Shown: positions 52,780 to 63,110, counted from the first letter of the stretch. The stretch: DNA of 64,000 bases from Halorhabdus amylolytica (GCF_004944975.1 NZ_SPQG01000012.1:1-64000), one strand, 5' to 3'. Numbers and translations are program-made. The notes: a model not told the origin generated them from the letters alone.

Positions 52780-54294
52780 ATGGGTTCAGAGATTCATGTC
52801 CATCGGCATGACCCGATCGACGAGATAGCCCCTGACGTTTACGGACACTTCGCCGAACACCTCGGTCGCTGTATTTACGGCGGGGTCTGGGTCGGCGAGG
52901 ACGAAGATCGCGTGCCGACAGAGGACGGCATCCGCATGGACACCGTCGAACTGCTGGCCGACCTCGATATGCCGGTCCTCCGGTGGCCGGGCGGCTGTTT
53001 CGCCGACGACTATCACTGGGAGGACGGCGTCGGCCCGCGCGAGGAGCGGCCGACGCGGCGCAACGCCTTCTGGACGCAGGGCCGCGAGGAGATCCCGGAG
53101 GACCCGAATACTTTCGGGACTGACGAGTTCATGCGGCTGTGTGACATGCTCGATACCGAGCCGTACCTCGCCGTCAACGTCGGCAACGGGACGCCCGGCG
53201 AAGGGGCCGACTGGGCGGAGTACTGCAACTACGACGGCGATACAGAACTCGCTCAACGCCGCGAGGAGAACGGTTCCGAGGAGCCTTACGGTGTGAAGTA
53301 CTGGGGTGTCGGCAACGAGAACTGGGGCTGTGGTGGTCGGTTCAGCCCCGAGCAATACGCCGAGCAGTACCGCCGGTACGCGACGTATCTCCGTAGCGTC
53401 AATGGGATGCTCAGCGATCGCGAGATGGAACTGATCGCGGTCGGGCACATCGGCGAGGACTGGAACCGGGACTTCCTCCGGGCGCTCCGGGACTGTTCGG
53501 AGTGGATCGAGGGTCCCTACGACCTGATGGAGCACATGTCGGTCCACCGCTACTACGAGGCCGGGCCCGACACTGACTTCGACGACGAGCAGTACTTCAA
53601 GTTGCTGGCCCGTTCGCGGCAGGTCGGTCAGGACATCGACAACACTGTCGACGCGTTGTCGACCTACGCCCGCGAGAGCGACATCAGTATCATCGTCGAC
53701 GAGTGGGGCGTCTGGCACCCCGAGGCGACCAACACGAACGGGCTCGAACAGGCAAACACCGTCCGTGACGCGATTTCGGCGGCCGGGGTCTTCGACGACT
53801 TCCACGATCGCGCCGACGTCGTCGCGATGGCGAACATCGCCCAGACGGTCAACGTCCTGCAGTGTCTCGTCCAGACTGACGAGGACGAGGCGTGGCCGAC
53901 CCCGACCTACCAGGTCTTTGATTTCTACAAGGATCACATGGGTGGGACTGCCCTGAAGACTGTCGTCGACAGCGAGAAGGAAGCGGTCGAGGACGAACCT
54001 CTCGATGTGCCGCTGGTCAGTGCGTCGGCCTCCGAGCAGGACGGAGAGGTCTTCGTGACGCTGTCGAACCGTGATCTGGAGAGCGAGACCGTCGAGATCG
54101 AGACCGATCTCGAAGACGCCTCGGTCGTCGATAGCGAGGTACTGTTCGAAGACAAGGGCGTCAGGGAACATTCGACTGCCGAGAACGCAGCGGCGTTCGA
54201 ACCCGACGCGATCGACGTCGACGCCGAGGGTGACGGCGTCTTCGTCGTCGAGGCGCCCGCGAGTTCTGTCGTGAGTGTGACTCTTTCCGCCTGA
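52780..54294 (+). CDS. GH51 alpha-L-arabinofuranosidase, copy 2
   Basis: The 504-residue paralogue opens MGSEIHVHRHDPIDEIAPDV and keeps HFAEHLGRCIYGG, GNENWG and VDEWG, so acid/base and nucleophile Glu are present. A TATA element TTTTATATTA at 52751-52760 lies about 25 bp before ATG 52780, giving a leaderless message and excluding the upstream in-frame ATG at 52768. It is closest to copy 3 in tail and linker text. Different copies may prefer different linkages (alpha-1,2, 1,3 or 1,5), which cannot be read here. Confidence 0.9.
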   Translation: MGSEIHVHRHDPIDEIAPDVYGHFAEHLGRCIYGGVWVGEDEDRVPTEDGIRMDTVELLADLDMPVLRWPGGCFADDYHWEDGVGPREERPTRRNAFWTQGREEIPEDPNTFGTDEFMRLCDMLDTEPYLAVNVGNGTPGEGADWAEYCNYDGDTELAQRREENGSEEPYGVKYWGVGNENWGCGGRFSPEQYAEQYRRYATYLRSVNGMLSDREMELIAVGHIGEDWNRDFLRALRDCSEWIEGPYDLMEHMSVHRYYEAGPDTDFDDEQYFKLLARSRQVGQDIDNTVDALSTYARESDISIIVDEWGVWHPEATNTNGLEQANTVRDAISAAGVFDDFHDRADVVAMANIAQTVNVLQCLVQTDEDEAWPTPTYQVFDFYKDHMGGTALKTVVDSEKEAVEDEPLDVPLVSASASEQDGEVFVTLSNRDLESETVEIETDLEDASVVDSEVLFEDKGVREHSTAENAAAFEPDAIDVDAEGDGVFVVEAPASSVVSVTLSA

Positions 54295-54431
54295 CAGCTT
54301 CGCCCGTTGGGTTCCCGATACTCGGTGTCAGTCCGCTTTTCGATCCCGTGTCGGCGACGAATGCAGACCGTGGTTCGTCACGGCTCTAAACAAGTCCGTA
54401 TCTATTTGGCCTCTTGGCCGTAGGGTAGCGT

Positions 54432-55976
54432 ATGAACGCAGCGATCCACGTCGCGCGGCACGATCCGATCGATCGAATCGATCCGAACGTGTACGGTCAT
54501 CTTTCGGAACACCTCGGCAGGTGTATTTACGGCGGGGTCTGGGTCGGCGAGGACGAGAATCGTGTGCCGACTGAGGGCGGGATACGGCTGGATACGGCCG
54601 AGTTACTCCACGATATCGAAGTGCCGGTCTTGCGATGGCCGGGCGGCTGTTTCGCCGATGACTACCACTGGCGTAACGGGATCGGTCCGCGCGAGGATCG
54701 CCCTCGGCGTCGAAACATGTGGTGGGTCCAGGGCCGTGAGGACCTCCCCGAGGAATCCAACGCCTTCGGGACCGAGGAGTTCATGCAGTTGTGTGAGATG
54801 ATCGATACCGAGCCGTATCTCGCCGTCAACGTCGGATCGGGCGAGCCCGACGAGGCAGTCGACTGGGCGGAATACTGCAACTACGACGGCGATACGGAGA
54901 TGACGCGACTCCGTGCGGCAAACGGGAGCCAGGAGCCACACGACGTCACGTGGTGGGGCGTCGGCAACGAGAACTGGGGTTGTGGCGGGCGATTCAGTCC
55001 CGAACTGTACGCCGAGCAGTTCCGTAGTCACGCGAACTACCTCAAGGCGTTCGACCGTGTGATGTGTGACGGGGACATCCAACTGGTCGCCTGCGGACAC
55101 ATCACCGACAACTGGAACCGCCGATTCCTGGAGCACCTCGCCGAGTGCGTCTCCTTCGGCCAGGGGACAGCCTACGATCTCATCGATCACCTCTCGGTCC
55201 ACCGCTATTACTACGCCGGCGGCGACACGGATTTCACCGAAACCCAGTACTACCGATTGTTGGCCCGCGCGGCGAAGATCGGTGACGACATCGATCGAGC
55301 GGCCGAGGCTATCGAGATGTTCGCGCCCGCTTCCGATATCGGGATCGTCGTCGACGAGTGGGGGGTCTGGCACCCCGAGGCGGTCTTCGCGAACGGGCTC
55401 GAACAGGCCAACACCGTCCGGGACGCGCTGGCGGCTGCTGCCGTTCTCGATGATCTCAACGAACGGGCGGACGTGGTTTCGATGGCGAACATCGCTCAGA
55501 CGGTCAACGTCCTGCAGTGTCTCGTCCAGACGAACGAGGCGGAAGCCTGGCCGACCCCGACTTACCAGGTGTTCGATCGCTACATGGGTCATATGGGTGC
55601 CACGGCCCTCCGAACGGTCGTCGACGCCGACACTTGGTCCGTCGAGAGTCAGGGCAGCGAGTTCGGCCCGGAGGATACCCACGAAGTCCCGCTGGTCAGC
55701 GCCTCAGCCTCCGAGACCGACGGTCGCCTCCACGTCACGCTTTCGAACCGCGACCTGGACGCCGCCTGTGCGGTCACTGTCCACCCCGACGCCGAAGACG
55801 TGACCGTCGTCGACGCGTCGGTGTTGTTCGACGGGCTCGCAGTCGACATCCACTCCACGGTGGACAACGCTGCCGTGTTCGAACCGGAGTCCATAGACGT
55901 CGAGGACGAGGGTGACGGTCGGCTTGTCCTCGAGGCACCCCCGAGCTCCGTCGTGAGTCTGACGCTCGACCTGTAA
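54432..55976 (+). CDS. GH51 alpha-L-arabinofuranosidase, copy 3
   Basis: The 514-residue paralogue opens MNAAIHVARHDPIDRIDPNV and retains HLSEHLGRCIYGG, GNENWG and VDEWG. It carries an insert (EFGPEDTHEVP) in the C-terminal beta domain absent from copy 2. A weak TATA-like TCTATTT at 54401 lies 28 bp before the ATG. The three copies keep the same direction as each other and frame the araA and HTH genes, so they probably arose by tandem duplication before those two were inserted. Confidence 0.9.
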   Translation: MNAAIHVARHDPIDRIDPNVYGHLSEHLGRCIYGGVWVGEDENRVPTEGGIRLDTAELLHDIEVPVLRWPGGCFADDYHWRNGIGPREDRPRRRNMWWVQGREDLPEESNAFGTEEFMQLCEMIDTEPYLAVNVGSGEPDEAVDWAEYCNYDGDTEMTRLRAANGSQEPHDVTWWGVGNENWGCGGRFSPELYAEQFRSHANYLKAFDRVMCDGDIQLVACGHITDNWNRRFLEHLAECVSFGQGTAYDLIDHLSVHRYYYAGGDTDFTETQYYRLLARAAKIGDDIDRAAEAIEMFAPASDIGIVVDEWGVWHPEAVFANGLEQANTVRDALAAAAVLDDLNERADVVSMANIAQTVNVLQCLVQTNEAEAWPTPTYQVFDRYMGHMGATALRTVVDADTWSVESQGSEFGPEDTHEVPLVSASASETDGRLHVTLSNRDLDAACAVTVHPDAEDVTVVDASVLFDGLAVDIHSTVDNAAVFEPESIDVEDEGDGRLVLEAPPSSVVSLTLDL

Positions 55977-56329
55977 TTCCCACTTCCGGCCGGCCAGAAG
56001 TCCCTGGAAATCACAGAGTACGTCGACGCGTCCTGAAACAACCCACGAACAGCCGAATCGGGTCACACCAACCCGGGAGTGCGATCCCGGGCCGTCGGCA
56101 CTACTGCGATGGCTCGCTATCCCCGTTCTCGATCGCGATCGTGACCGTCGATCGACTCCGATCTCGCGATAGGTCTGGGGGAGAGGGCCAGGGGGCGGTG
56201 ACGTCCATCCGTAGATCCTATGGGTGTCGAGTGTATTGGTTGATATATGTTCAGTCAGCCGCCCGAGTCTCGTATAGCTGTCGTCGTTTCGATTCACGAG
56301 TTCCTCACGGCCGTCGAGGGGTGTCCGTG
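55977..56329. other. Gene-free spacer before the GH93-like gene
   Basis: About 350 bp contain no gene. A TATA-like GATATATG near 56243 and a GAGGGG Shine-Dalgarno at 56316-56321 belong to the next gene. Confidence 0.45.
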
Positions 56330-57526
56330 ATGTCCGAAGGTGAACACACCGACGAGACACCTCCCTCCCCGTCCGGTCGTGGCGCTGGGCAGACACTGTA
56401 CCGACCCCCGGAAGGGGCGCCAGAACCGGGTGCGATGTATCCCCGCGTCGAGCGATTGACCCACGACGATGCTGGCGATGTGTTGCTCGCGACGTTCGAA
56501 CACTACTGGAGCACGGACCTCGACAACGCCGCACAGCCGTTCTTCCCGGTCTATCGAAGCACCGATGGCGGTGACACCTGGCGAAAGTGCTCGGAGATCC
56601 ACGACACCGAGAACGACTGGGGGCTGCGATATCAGCCGACGCTGTTCGAACTCCCGACGGACGTCGGACCGTGGTCGGCCGGGACAGTGATCGCCGCCGG
56701 GAACTCGATCCCCGACGACCTTTCGCGGACGCAGATCGACGTTTACGCCAGCGAGGACCACGGCCAGACCTGGGAGTACGTCAGTACCGTCGCCGAGGGG
56801 GGCAAAGCCGTCCCCCAGACCGGATCGACGCCGGTCTGGGAGCCCGAACTGGCGCTCGACTCCGACGGGAACCTCGTCGTTTACTTCGCCGACGAGCGTC
56901 ACCGCGAGGACGGCTACAACCAGTTGATCGGCCACCGTGTCTCCGAAGACGGCGGCCAGACCTGGGCGGAGGAAGTCTTCGACGCTGCGATCCCGAACGG
57001 CGAGGATCGCCCCGGAATGCCGGTCGTGACCCGACTCCCGGACGGACGGTACGTGATGGTCTACGAGATCGTCGGTCCCACCTACGAGGGTGGCGTCTTC
57101 CTTAAGGTCTCGCCGGACGGGCGATCCTGGGGCGATCCGGCTGACGTGGGATCACCTGTCCGGACCGACGAGGGATACCAGGGGTGTAACGGACCGTACG
57201 TCACGTGGACGCCGGCAGGTGGCCCGGACGGGACCGTGCTCGTTTCGGCGAAGACGGTTCGGGACGAGGACCGCGAGCCAGCGCCGGGCAGCGGTGAGGT
57301 TCTTTTCGCGACACAGGACTTCACTGATTTCGCCGACTGGACGACGATTCCGGCCCCACTGCCGTACGACGACGAACTCGATGTCGACTACCAGATGGTC
57401 GCCTGGACGACACCACTACTGCCCTCCCCCGACGGCGATCGACTCCTGGAGATGACTGGCACGTACGTCGACGAGGAGCGCCTGGAGATCGTCTACGCGA
57501 TCGAGGATCTCTATTTGAACCTCTGA
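56330..57526 (+). CDS. GH93-like sialidase-fold exo-arabinanase
   Basis: The 398-residue protein is a six-bladed propeller with four Asp-box/BNR motifs (STDGGDTW, SEDHGQTW, SEDGGQTW and SPDGRSWG). Its size and the arabinan neighbours point to GH93, which releases arabinobiose from the ends of alpha-1,5-arabinan. A true sialidase or an unrelated BNR protein is possible. There is no signal peptide, odd for a polymer-acting enzyme. I start it at 56330 because GAGGGG (56316-56321) gives a Shine-Dalgarno eight bases upstream. Confidence 0.65.
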   Translation: MSEGEHTDETPPSPSGRGAGQTLYRPPEGAPEPGAMYPRVERLTHDDAGDVLLATFEHYWSTDLDNAAQPFFPVYRSTDGGDTWRKCSEIHDTENDWGLRYQPTLFELPTDVGPWSAGTVIAAGNSIPDDLSRTQIDVYASEDHGQTWEYVSTVAEGGKAVPQTGSTPVWEPELALDSDGNLVVYFADERHREDGYNQLIGHRVSEDGGQTWAEEVFDAAIPNGEDRPGMPVVTRLPDGRYVMVYEIVGPTYEGGVFLKVSPDGRSWGDPADVGSPVRTDEGYQGCNGPYVTWTPAGGPDGTVLVSAKTVRDEDREPAPGSGEVLFATQDFTDFADWTTIPAPLPYDDELDVDYQMVAWTTPLLPSPDGDRLLEMTGTYVDEERLEIVYAIEDLYLNL

Positions 57527-57792
57527 GATCGTCACTTTCGCGGACTTTGCCTGTAATGTTGTGGTCCCGTTGAGGTGTGTCTCCCGCGAGAACCCACAGC
57601 ACACCTACACGAAGCTCCTCATGTGGGCCACGCCGAACCTCGATGCCGCCGCCCAGGGTGAGACGATGTCACCGCTCCGGAAGATCACGCATACTGGGAC
57701 AGTTCGGAGATCGAAGACGGAGACGACGACATCCTTCGACAACGGCGATCGGCCTCCGGTCTTCCGTTACAGTCCCCGCCCCGGGAACGACG

Positions 57793-58671
57793 TCAGATCC
57801 CGTCGGGTTGGACGGTGGCGGCTTGCGCCGGGTCGTCGACGTCTTCGGCCAACGTCCACGTTTCGACGTGAGTGACGGTCTCATCGGGGTCGACTGTACG
57901 GAGCGGGCCGACCGTCTCCAGTTCCAGGATCTCCGAACTCGTGTACACCTGGGCGCCGCTATCGAGGTCGGGGTAGTTACCGCCGGGAACGTACTCGAAG
58001 TCCTTCCGGAAGACGTGGCCGTCGTTGACGTACGCGACCCAGCTGTCTCCCGCGGAGGTCCCGATCTTCAGTGGCCCGTCACACCCGGTGTCCTGGCTGA
58101 CGTAGACGTTGTCCTCGCCATAGGAGAGGCGGTCATCGCCGGGCCGCGTGTACGGCCAGAAGGTGATCGACCGATCGGGCAACAGCGAGTCGGCTTCCGC
58201 CTGGGGCGTCAACGGCATGACGGCCGTTCCGTCGGGTTCGAGAACGCTGAGGGCCCAGGGGGCGAATTCGATGGGCCACACTCCACGGTTGGTGAGTTCG
58301 TGAGTGATCTCGACGGACGATCCGGACCCCGTACGGACCGTCACTGCCTTTTCGATACCCGTCCGCTCGTGGGTGGAGCGGCGGAGTTCGACGCCGTCTT
58401 CGAGAAGGTCGACCTCGACGGGATCGGTGTCGGGGATGTGGGTCCGGGACTCGTCCTCGGGGGAGTGCCAGAGCCGATGGCCGCCGATCAGCGGCCACTC
58501 CTCGCGTTGGTGATCGAACAGCCGGAACTCGTTGCGATCTCCCTCGAACCCGAAGTGGACGATCCGTGGTCCGATCGACGTCGGCGCGAGGAGCTCGATC
58601 GTCCCGTTGGCGACCCGGACCACGTCCTCCCACCGTTCGTCGGAGATACGTTCGACTGTCACTCCGCTCAT
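57793..58671 (-). CDS. DUF4380/aldose-epimerase-like beta-sandwich protein
   Basis: The 292-residue protein starts MSGVTVERISDERWEDVVRV and has the GPRIVHFGF and RLWHSPED segments of galactose-mutarotase-like folds. The pattern PRI-x-FGF...GG-HR-W fits DUF4380 better than GalM. If it is a mutarotase, it would interconvert sugar anomers made by the neighbouring glycosidases. It is divergent from the solute-binding gene, 181 bp apart, so the two may share control. No signal peptide or membrane span is seen. Confidence 0.68.
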   Translation of the reverse strand: MSGVTVERISDERWEDVVRVANGTIELLAPTSIGPRIVHFGFEGDRNEFRLFDHQREEWPLIGGHRLWHSPEDESRTHIPDTDPVEVDLLEDGVELRRSTHERTGIEKAVTVRTGSGSSVEITHELTNRGVWPIEFAPWALSVLEPDGTAVMPLTPQAEADSLLPDRSITFWPYTRPGDDRLSYGEDNVYVSQDTGCDGPLKIGTSAGDSWVAYVNDGHVFRKDFEYVPGGNYPDLDSGAQVYTSSEILELETVGPLRTVDPDETVTHVETWTLAEDVDDPAQAATVQPDGI

Positions 58672-58852
58672 GGCAGATCACTGTCCGGTTTGGATTGCTG
58701 CATGACGATCAGACGTTCTCACAGATACCGTAAAATGTTTGCGGGGGAGACACCCGGACAGTGGCGACGATCACTGCGGCCTCCGACATTTGCAAATATG
58801 ATAAATTGAGGGATATTATTATACACGTTCCCCGTCTACCGGACCGGTAGAA

Positions 58853-60025
58853 ATGGCACAAACGATGCGATCGATCGAGGTCATGCACGACTGGGAGGAT
58901 GGCGACGGTCGGGCAGCAATCGATGGGTTATTGGACGTTTATCGCCGGAATAGCGGGGGATCGGCGGACGAACGGACGGCTGATAGCGTCCGCCTGTCAG
59001 CGAAGACGGGGTTGTTGCGCGAGGATCCACCCGACGTGTGGTTCGATTGGCCGGGGAAGAACCTCGAACCGTACCTCGAGGCGGACGTCCTGGCCGACCT
59101 CACGGACGTCTGGCAGGAACACGACCTCGAATCACGCTACATCTCCGGTGCTCGCGATGTCGCCCGCGACGAGGACCGTTACGTCGCCCTCCCCATGAAC
59201 ATCCACCGGCTCAACAACCTCTTCTATGACGTCGAGACCGTCGAATCGGCCGGCGTCGATCCCTCGGACGCTGGATCGCCACGCGAATTCCTCGAAGTCT
59301 TAGAGCAGGTCGTCGACGCGACCGACGCCGTCGGTCTGATCCAGCCCTGGAAGAACCCGGTCCCGGTCCTCCAGCTGTGGGAAACGACATTGATCGGGGA
59401 GTTCGGTGCCGATACTTACCGATCCATCGTTGACGGTGACGTGAGAGCCAATCGCGGACAGATCGAGGAAGCGCTCGAACTCGTCCGGGGGATCGCCGAC
59501 TTCGTGCCCGAACGATCACTGTTCCTGGATATTGCGGAAGCGCCGGTCGAGTTCGTCTCCAGTAACGCCGCCTTCTACGTCCAGGGTGACTGGTCGACTT
59601 CGGTGTTCAATGCGGCCGAGGACTTCTCCTTCCGGGCGGACTGGGGACACGCCGCGTTCCCCGGGACCGAGGGCCTCTACCAGATGAACATGGATGCCAC
59701 GCTCGTCCCGAAGATGATCGGACGAACGGACGCGATGGATGCGTTTCTGGCGACTGTTGGCTCGGTCGAGGGCCAGGTTGCGTTCAACGCCCAGAAGGGT
59801 TCGATCCCGCCGCGGACGGACGTCCCCGACGACGAGTTCTCGCCGTTCCAGCGGATGCAGATGGACGCCTTCGAACACTCACGCTCCCAGCCTGCGTCAG
59901 TCGCCCACGGGCTCGCAGTGCGACCCGACCGCTACATCGAACTACTGACTACGTTCGTCTCCTTTACGGAAACCTGGGATGTCGACGCGACGACGCGGGC
60001 CGTCGTCGACGTACTCGGTAACTGA
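58853..60025 (+). CDS. Family-1 solute-binding protein without a signal peptide
   Basis: The 390-residue protein has a complete family-1 sugar-binding fold (VMHDWEDGDGRAAIDGLLDVY, PMNIHRLNNLFYD, VYFVQGDWS-like FYVQGDWS, GSIPPRTDVP). It begins directly at MAQTMRSIEVMHDW: no RR, no lipobox, no hydrophobic leader. An in-frame stop 49 bp upstream (58802-58804) rules out a missed leader. No permease or ATPase genes adjoin it. It is either a cytoplasmic sugar sensor or a decayed transporter part. A TATA-like TTATTATAC precedes it at 58816-58824. Confidence 0.82.
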   Translation: MAQTMRSIEVMHDWEDGDGRAAIDGLLDVYRRNSGGSADERTADSVRLSAKTGLLREDPPDVWFDWPGKNLEPYLEADVLADLTDVWQEHDLESRYISGARDVARDEDRYVALPMNIHRLNNLFYDVETVESAGVDPSDAGSPREFLEVLEQVVDATDAVGLIQPWKNPVPVLQLWETTLIGEFGADTYRSIVDGDVRANRGQIEEALELVRGIADFVPERSLFLDIAEAPVEFVSSNAAFYVQGDWSTSVFNAAEDFSFRADWGHAAFPGTEGLYQMNMDATLVPKMIGRTDAMDAFLATVGSVEGQVAFNAQKGSIPPRTDVPDDEFSPFQRMQMDAFEHSRSQPASVAHGLAVRPDRYIELLTTFVSFTETWDVDATTRAVVDVLGN

Positions 60026-60434
60026 TCGGTCACAAGTACGGCATATCGTTTGTTGGTTGGGCGGACTCAGCTCGAATCTGATCCGGTTGCCGGCTGATTG
60101 AGACCTGAGTTTCTTGTGAAGAAATACACGTCCTGAAAACCTTCTACCAGTTACATCACTCGATAGAACGGCCGATCGTCAGGAATTCAATGATAAAACA
60201 TCCACTTTAGTTCGTCTATTGGGCCGATATTGAGATAGGGATCCTTCTCGATGCCATGAGTAGTAATAAACGGGCGCCGAATTACCGCTATCGATTGATT
60301 ACTACAATAGCGAGAATAGCGGAAATGAAGGTGAGATTATTTCCCAGAAAGATACACCTTACTTGAAATGATATTTTCATGCTGCCACATCGCGAGGGGT
60401 AACACATTCGATGTCGTAACTTCGAGAGTGTGTA
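60026..60434. other. AT-rich gene-free spacer
   Basis: About 400 bp of AT-rich DNA separate two convergent genes. A 36-codon frame from ATG 60257 is basic and unremarkable; I do not annotate it. Terminators for both genes are expected here, but no clear hairpin stands out. Confidence 0.45.
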
Positions 60435-63110
60435 TTATTGACTCAGCTCGGCGAGTAGTCGATCCACCACGAGTGTCGCGACCGGATGGTCGGCGTAATG
60501 ATCCCGCACGCGGAAGGTGAATGCTGTAACAGAGCCATCACCGTACGAGCGGGTGACGAGCGGGCTGGCCCAGTTGGCCAGCCATCCTTCGACGTAGCCC
60601 GCGTGGATCTTGTCTGTATTTGGATCGAGATCGGTCGCAACCGCGAAGGGGTAGACGTTTTCGAAAGCCCATCCGAGACGGGATCCCGGACACAGATCCT
60701 CGAAAATCGGCGAATCAGTGTAGAGGAAACTGGCACTTTCGGACCAACTTTCGTGTTCCGGCAGGTGGTGGTAGTCGAATGGACCCTCGTTGGCCATGCG
60801 TCCGTCACCGCTCGGGGCGTGGATTACCGCTCCGCCGGCATCGGCGAAGGACTCGACATCGTCGGTGATCTGTTCGACGATCGCCAGGTCTGCGTTCTCG
60901 AGGTCGTGGGTGACTGAGACGTTCCGTCGCGTGAGGCGGGACGCGAGTGTCCCCTCCGCGAACACCGTCGCGTCCGGCGTCGGTAACGCCTGGGCCGGCA
61001 CAATCGTGATCGGTTCTGTCGTCGAGACGGTACTATCAGTAGAGTCGAACGTAGTCGAGAGCGTTTCACGAGTGACTGACTCCGCTTTTGGAGACTCGAG
61101 TGTGATCGCCTCGTCCAGCGAGGCGACGGCATGAGACGGGACCGACAGTGTTGCTGATCCCGAGCGATCGGAGAGCGACCACTCGACGGTCCCAGACAAC
61201 TCCTCATCAGTGTCGTTGACGACTGTCACCCCGACCGAGAGCGCGTCCTCGTCGTAAACGACGTGACTATCGAGGTCAACGACGACAGCGATCGGCGCGT
61301 TGACCGCGGCGAACTCGTCGTGGAAGTTCTTCTGTTCGCGCCGGTAGTCGAGGATCCCGTTGAATTCCCACTCGATATCGGACAATTCGGTTAGGACGTA
61401 CCCGGCAACCTCCTCGTGGGTACGCACTTCTTCAAGGATGTGCTTGAGGGAAACGTACTCGCGTTGCTGCCACGCGTCAGCGAGCGCCTCGTAGTCGTCA
61501 AACACTGCCGAGAGATCGGTGGACCGGAAGCGCTCGTCGACGCCGGCCGGCCGCTTGAATTCCTCCGTGAGGTATTCATGAGTGAACCAGGGTGGATCAC
61601 CTCCATAGTGGGCGCGTAACGCGGGCACGTCACAGAATCCCCACGTTCCCAGCTCCGAGAGAACTATCGGCGCGCCCTTATCGTCGAACGCCCGCGTCGC
61701 GTAGTTATCATATGGGTGGTGACAGATATGATCGAGGTCGGTTGACCATTCTTCCGCCCGGTCGGGACTGACGAAGTAGCGGTGAAAGTCGTTGATATCT
61801 GTCCCAACGTGGGCCCACCCGGAGTTGTCACAGACTAGCCGAGTCGGATCTCGTTCCCTGAGATCGCGGTACTGATCGGCGAGATACTGTTGTTTGCTCT
61901 CGTCTGTCCATAGCGTCTCCTCGCCGTTGGCGTGACCGAAGCCCCACTCCTCATTGTAAATCGACCAGACGACGACGCTGGGGTGGTTGTAGTCCCGGTC
62001 GACCATCCCGAGGAGCTGCTCGCGGACGGCTGCTCGCGAGTTCTCAGTCGATAGCGTCGGGCTTGCGGGTTCCTCCCAGACAAGCATCCCCAGACGATCA
62101 GCCGCCTCGAGGAACTCGGGGTGGGCCGGCTTGATGTGCTTGCGGATGAGGTTGAATCCCAGTTCCTTCGCGATGGCGACCTCCTGCTCGAAGGTATCGG
62201 GATCGCCAGGTCGGTAGAGTGTGTCCGGATAGTACCCCTGTTCGAGAACCCCACGCATCGTGATCGGTTCCTCGTTAAGCAGGAACTGTCGGCCGTCAGT
62301 GTCGAAACTTCGGAGCCCGAAGGGCTCTGTCAGGCTGTCGAACGTCGTTCCGTCGACCAAAAGTTCGATCTCGAGTTCGTACAGCGTCGGGTCGTCGGGC
62401 GACCAGTAGTCCGGCGAATCGAACGAGAGGACCGCCTCGACGGGACTCGTCCCTCCGGTCGTCGCCTCGGCAACGGCTTTTCCATCCTGGTTGCGCGCAC
62501 GCATATGAATATCAATGTCGGCACGGTCGTGGGGTCCAGGCTGAACGTCGACCTCCACGGTAGCGGTGTCGGTCGAGAGATCAGGTGTCACCCAAACGTC
62601 CGTGACCCGGGCCGGTGGACGCAGATCGAGCCCCACCGATTGCCAGATCCCGCTGACTCGAGTGTACCAGGGGTCACCCTGCTTGCCGTGGGGAATCTCC
62701 GAGACGTCGTCGGGATCGGTGACGGCGATGACGACCGTGTTCTCGCCCTCGGTAATAGCGTCGGTGACATCGAACTCGAACGGGAGGTATCCTCCTTCGT
62801 TGGTGCCCACTTTTCGGCTGTTGACCCAGACAACGCTCTTGTAGTCGACTGCGCCGAACCGGAGAATCGCGTCGCGGTCGCCCAGCGGAGTCTCGAGGGT
62901 GAACGTCCGCCGGTACCACGCCCGCCCGGTGTACTCGCGAAACTCGTCGAGTTCCTCCCAGGCCAGGGGAACGTCGACGGTTTGAGCCTGGTCGGGCCAC
63001 TCCATCGCGGGATCCATCCAACCGTCGTCGATACCGCTTTCGGTTGGATCCGTCACGAATTCCCAGCGACCATCGAGGTCGATCGATCGACGCGGACGGA
63101 ACTCGGTCAT
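60435..63110 (-). CDS. GH2 glycoside hydrolase (beta-galactosidase-like)
   Basis: The 891-residue enzyme has the GH2 jelly-roll (WYRRTFTL, VWVNSRKVGTNEGGYLPFEFDVT), an Ig-like domain and a TIM barrel. The acid/base Glu is in YNEEW (E387) and the nucleophile Glu in LSELGTWG (E486). GH2 covers beta-galactosidases, glucuronidases, mannosidases and arabinopyranosidases; the location in an arabinan/galactan region favours a beta-galactosidase or arabinosidase. The C-terminal 250 residues are an unusual ThuA/glutaminase-like sheet (ADAGGAVIHAPSGDGRMAN). No signal peptide. It is divergent from the IclR gene at 63266. Confidence 0.88.
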   Translation of the reverse strand: MTEFRPRRSIDLDGRWEFVTDPTESGIDDGWMDPAMEWPDQAQTVDVPLAWEELDEFREYTGRAWYRRTFTLETPLGDRDAILRFGAVDYKSVVWVNSRKVGTNEGGYLPFEFDVTDAITEGENTVVIAVTDPDDVSEIPHGKQGDPWYTRVSGIWQSVGLDLRPPARVTDVWVTPDLSTDTATVEVDVQPGPHDRADIDIHMRARNQDGKAVAEATTGGTSPVEAVLSFDSPDYWSPDDPTLYELEIELLVDGTTFDSLTEPFGLRSFDTDGRQFLLNEEPITMRGVLEQGYYPDTLYRPGDPDTFEQEVAIAKELGFNLIRKHIKPAHPEFLEAADRLGMLVWEEPASPTLSTENSRAAVREQLLGMVDRDYNHPSVVVWSIYNEEWGFGHANGEETLWTDESKQQYLADQYRDLRERDPTRLVCDNSGWAHVGTDINDFHRYFVSPDRAEEWSTDLDHICHHPYDNYATRAFDDKGAPIVLSELGTWGFCDVPALRAHYGGDPPWFTHEYLTEEFKRPAGVDERFRSTDLSAVFDDYEALADAWQQREYVSLKHILEEVRTHEEVAGYVLTELSDIEWEFNGILDYRREQKNFHDEFAAVNAPIAVVVDLDSHVVYDEDALSVGVTVVNDTDEELSGTVEWSLSDRSGSATLSVPSHAVASLDEAITLESPKAESVTRETLSTTFDSTDSTVSTTEPITIVPAQALPTPDATVFAEGTLASRLTRRNVSVTHDLENADLAIVEQITDDVESFADAGGAVIHAPSGDGRMANEGPFDYHHLPEHESWSESASFLYTDSPIFEDLCPGSRLGWAFENVYPFAVATDLDPNTDKIHAGYVEGWLANWASPLVTRSYGDGSVTAFTFRVRDHYADHPVATLVVDRLLAELSQ

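Noticed and set aside
52786-54171. Minus-strand frame of 461 codons
   Set aside because: Antisense of GH51 copy 2.
57577-58809. Plus-strand frame of 410 codons
   Set aside because: Antisense of the DUF4380-like gene, with no recognisable motif.
60257-60367. 36-codon basic frame
   Set aside because: No promoter at the right distance, no family, AT-rich context; chance frame.
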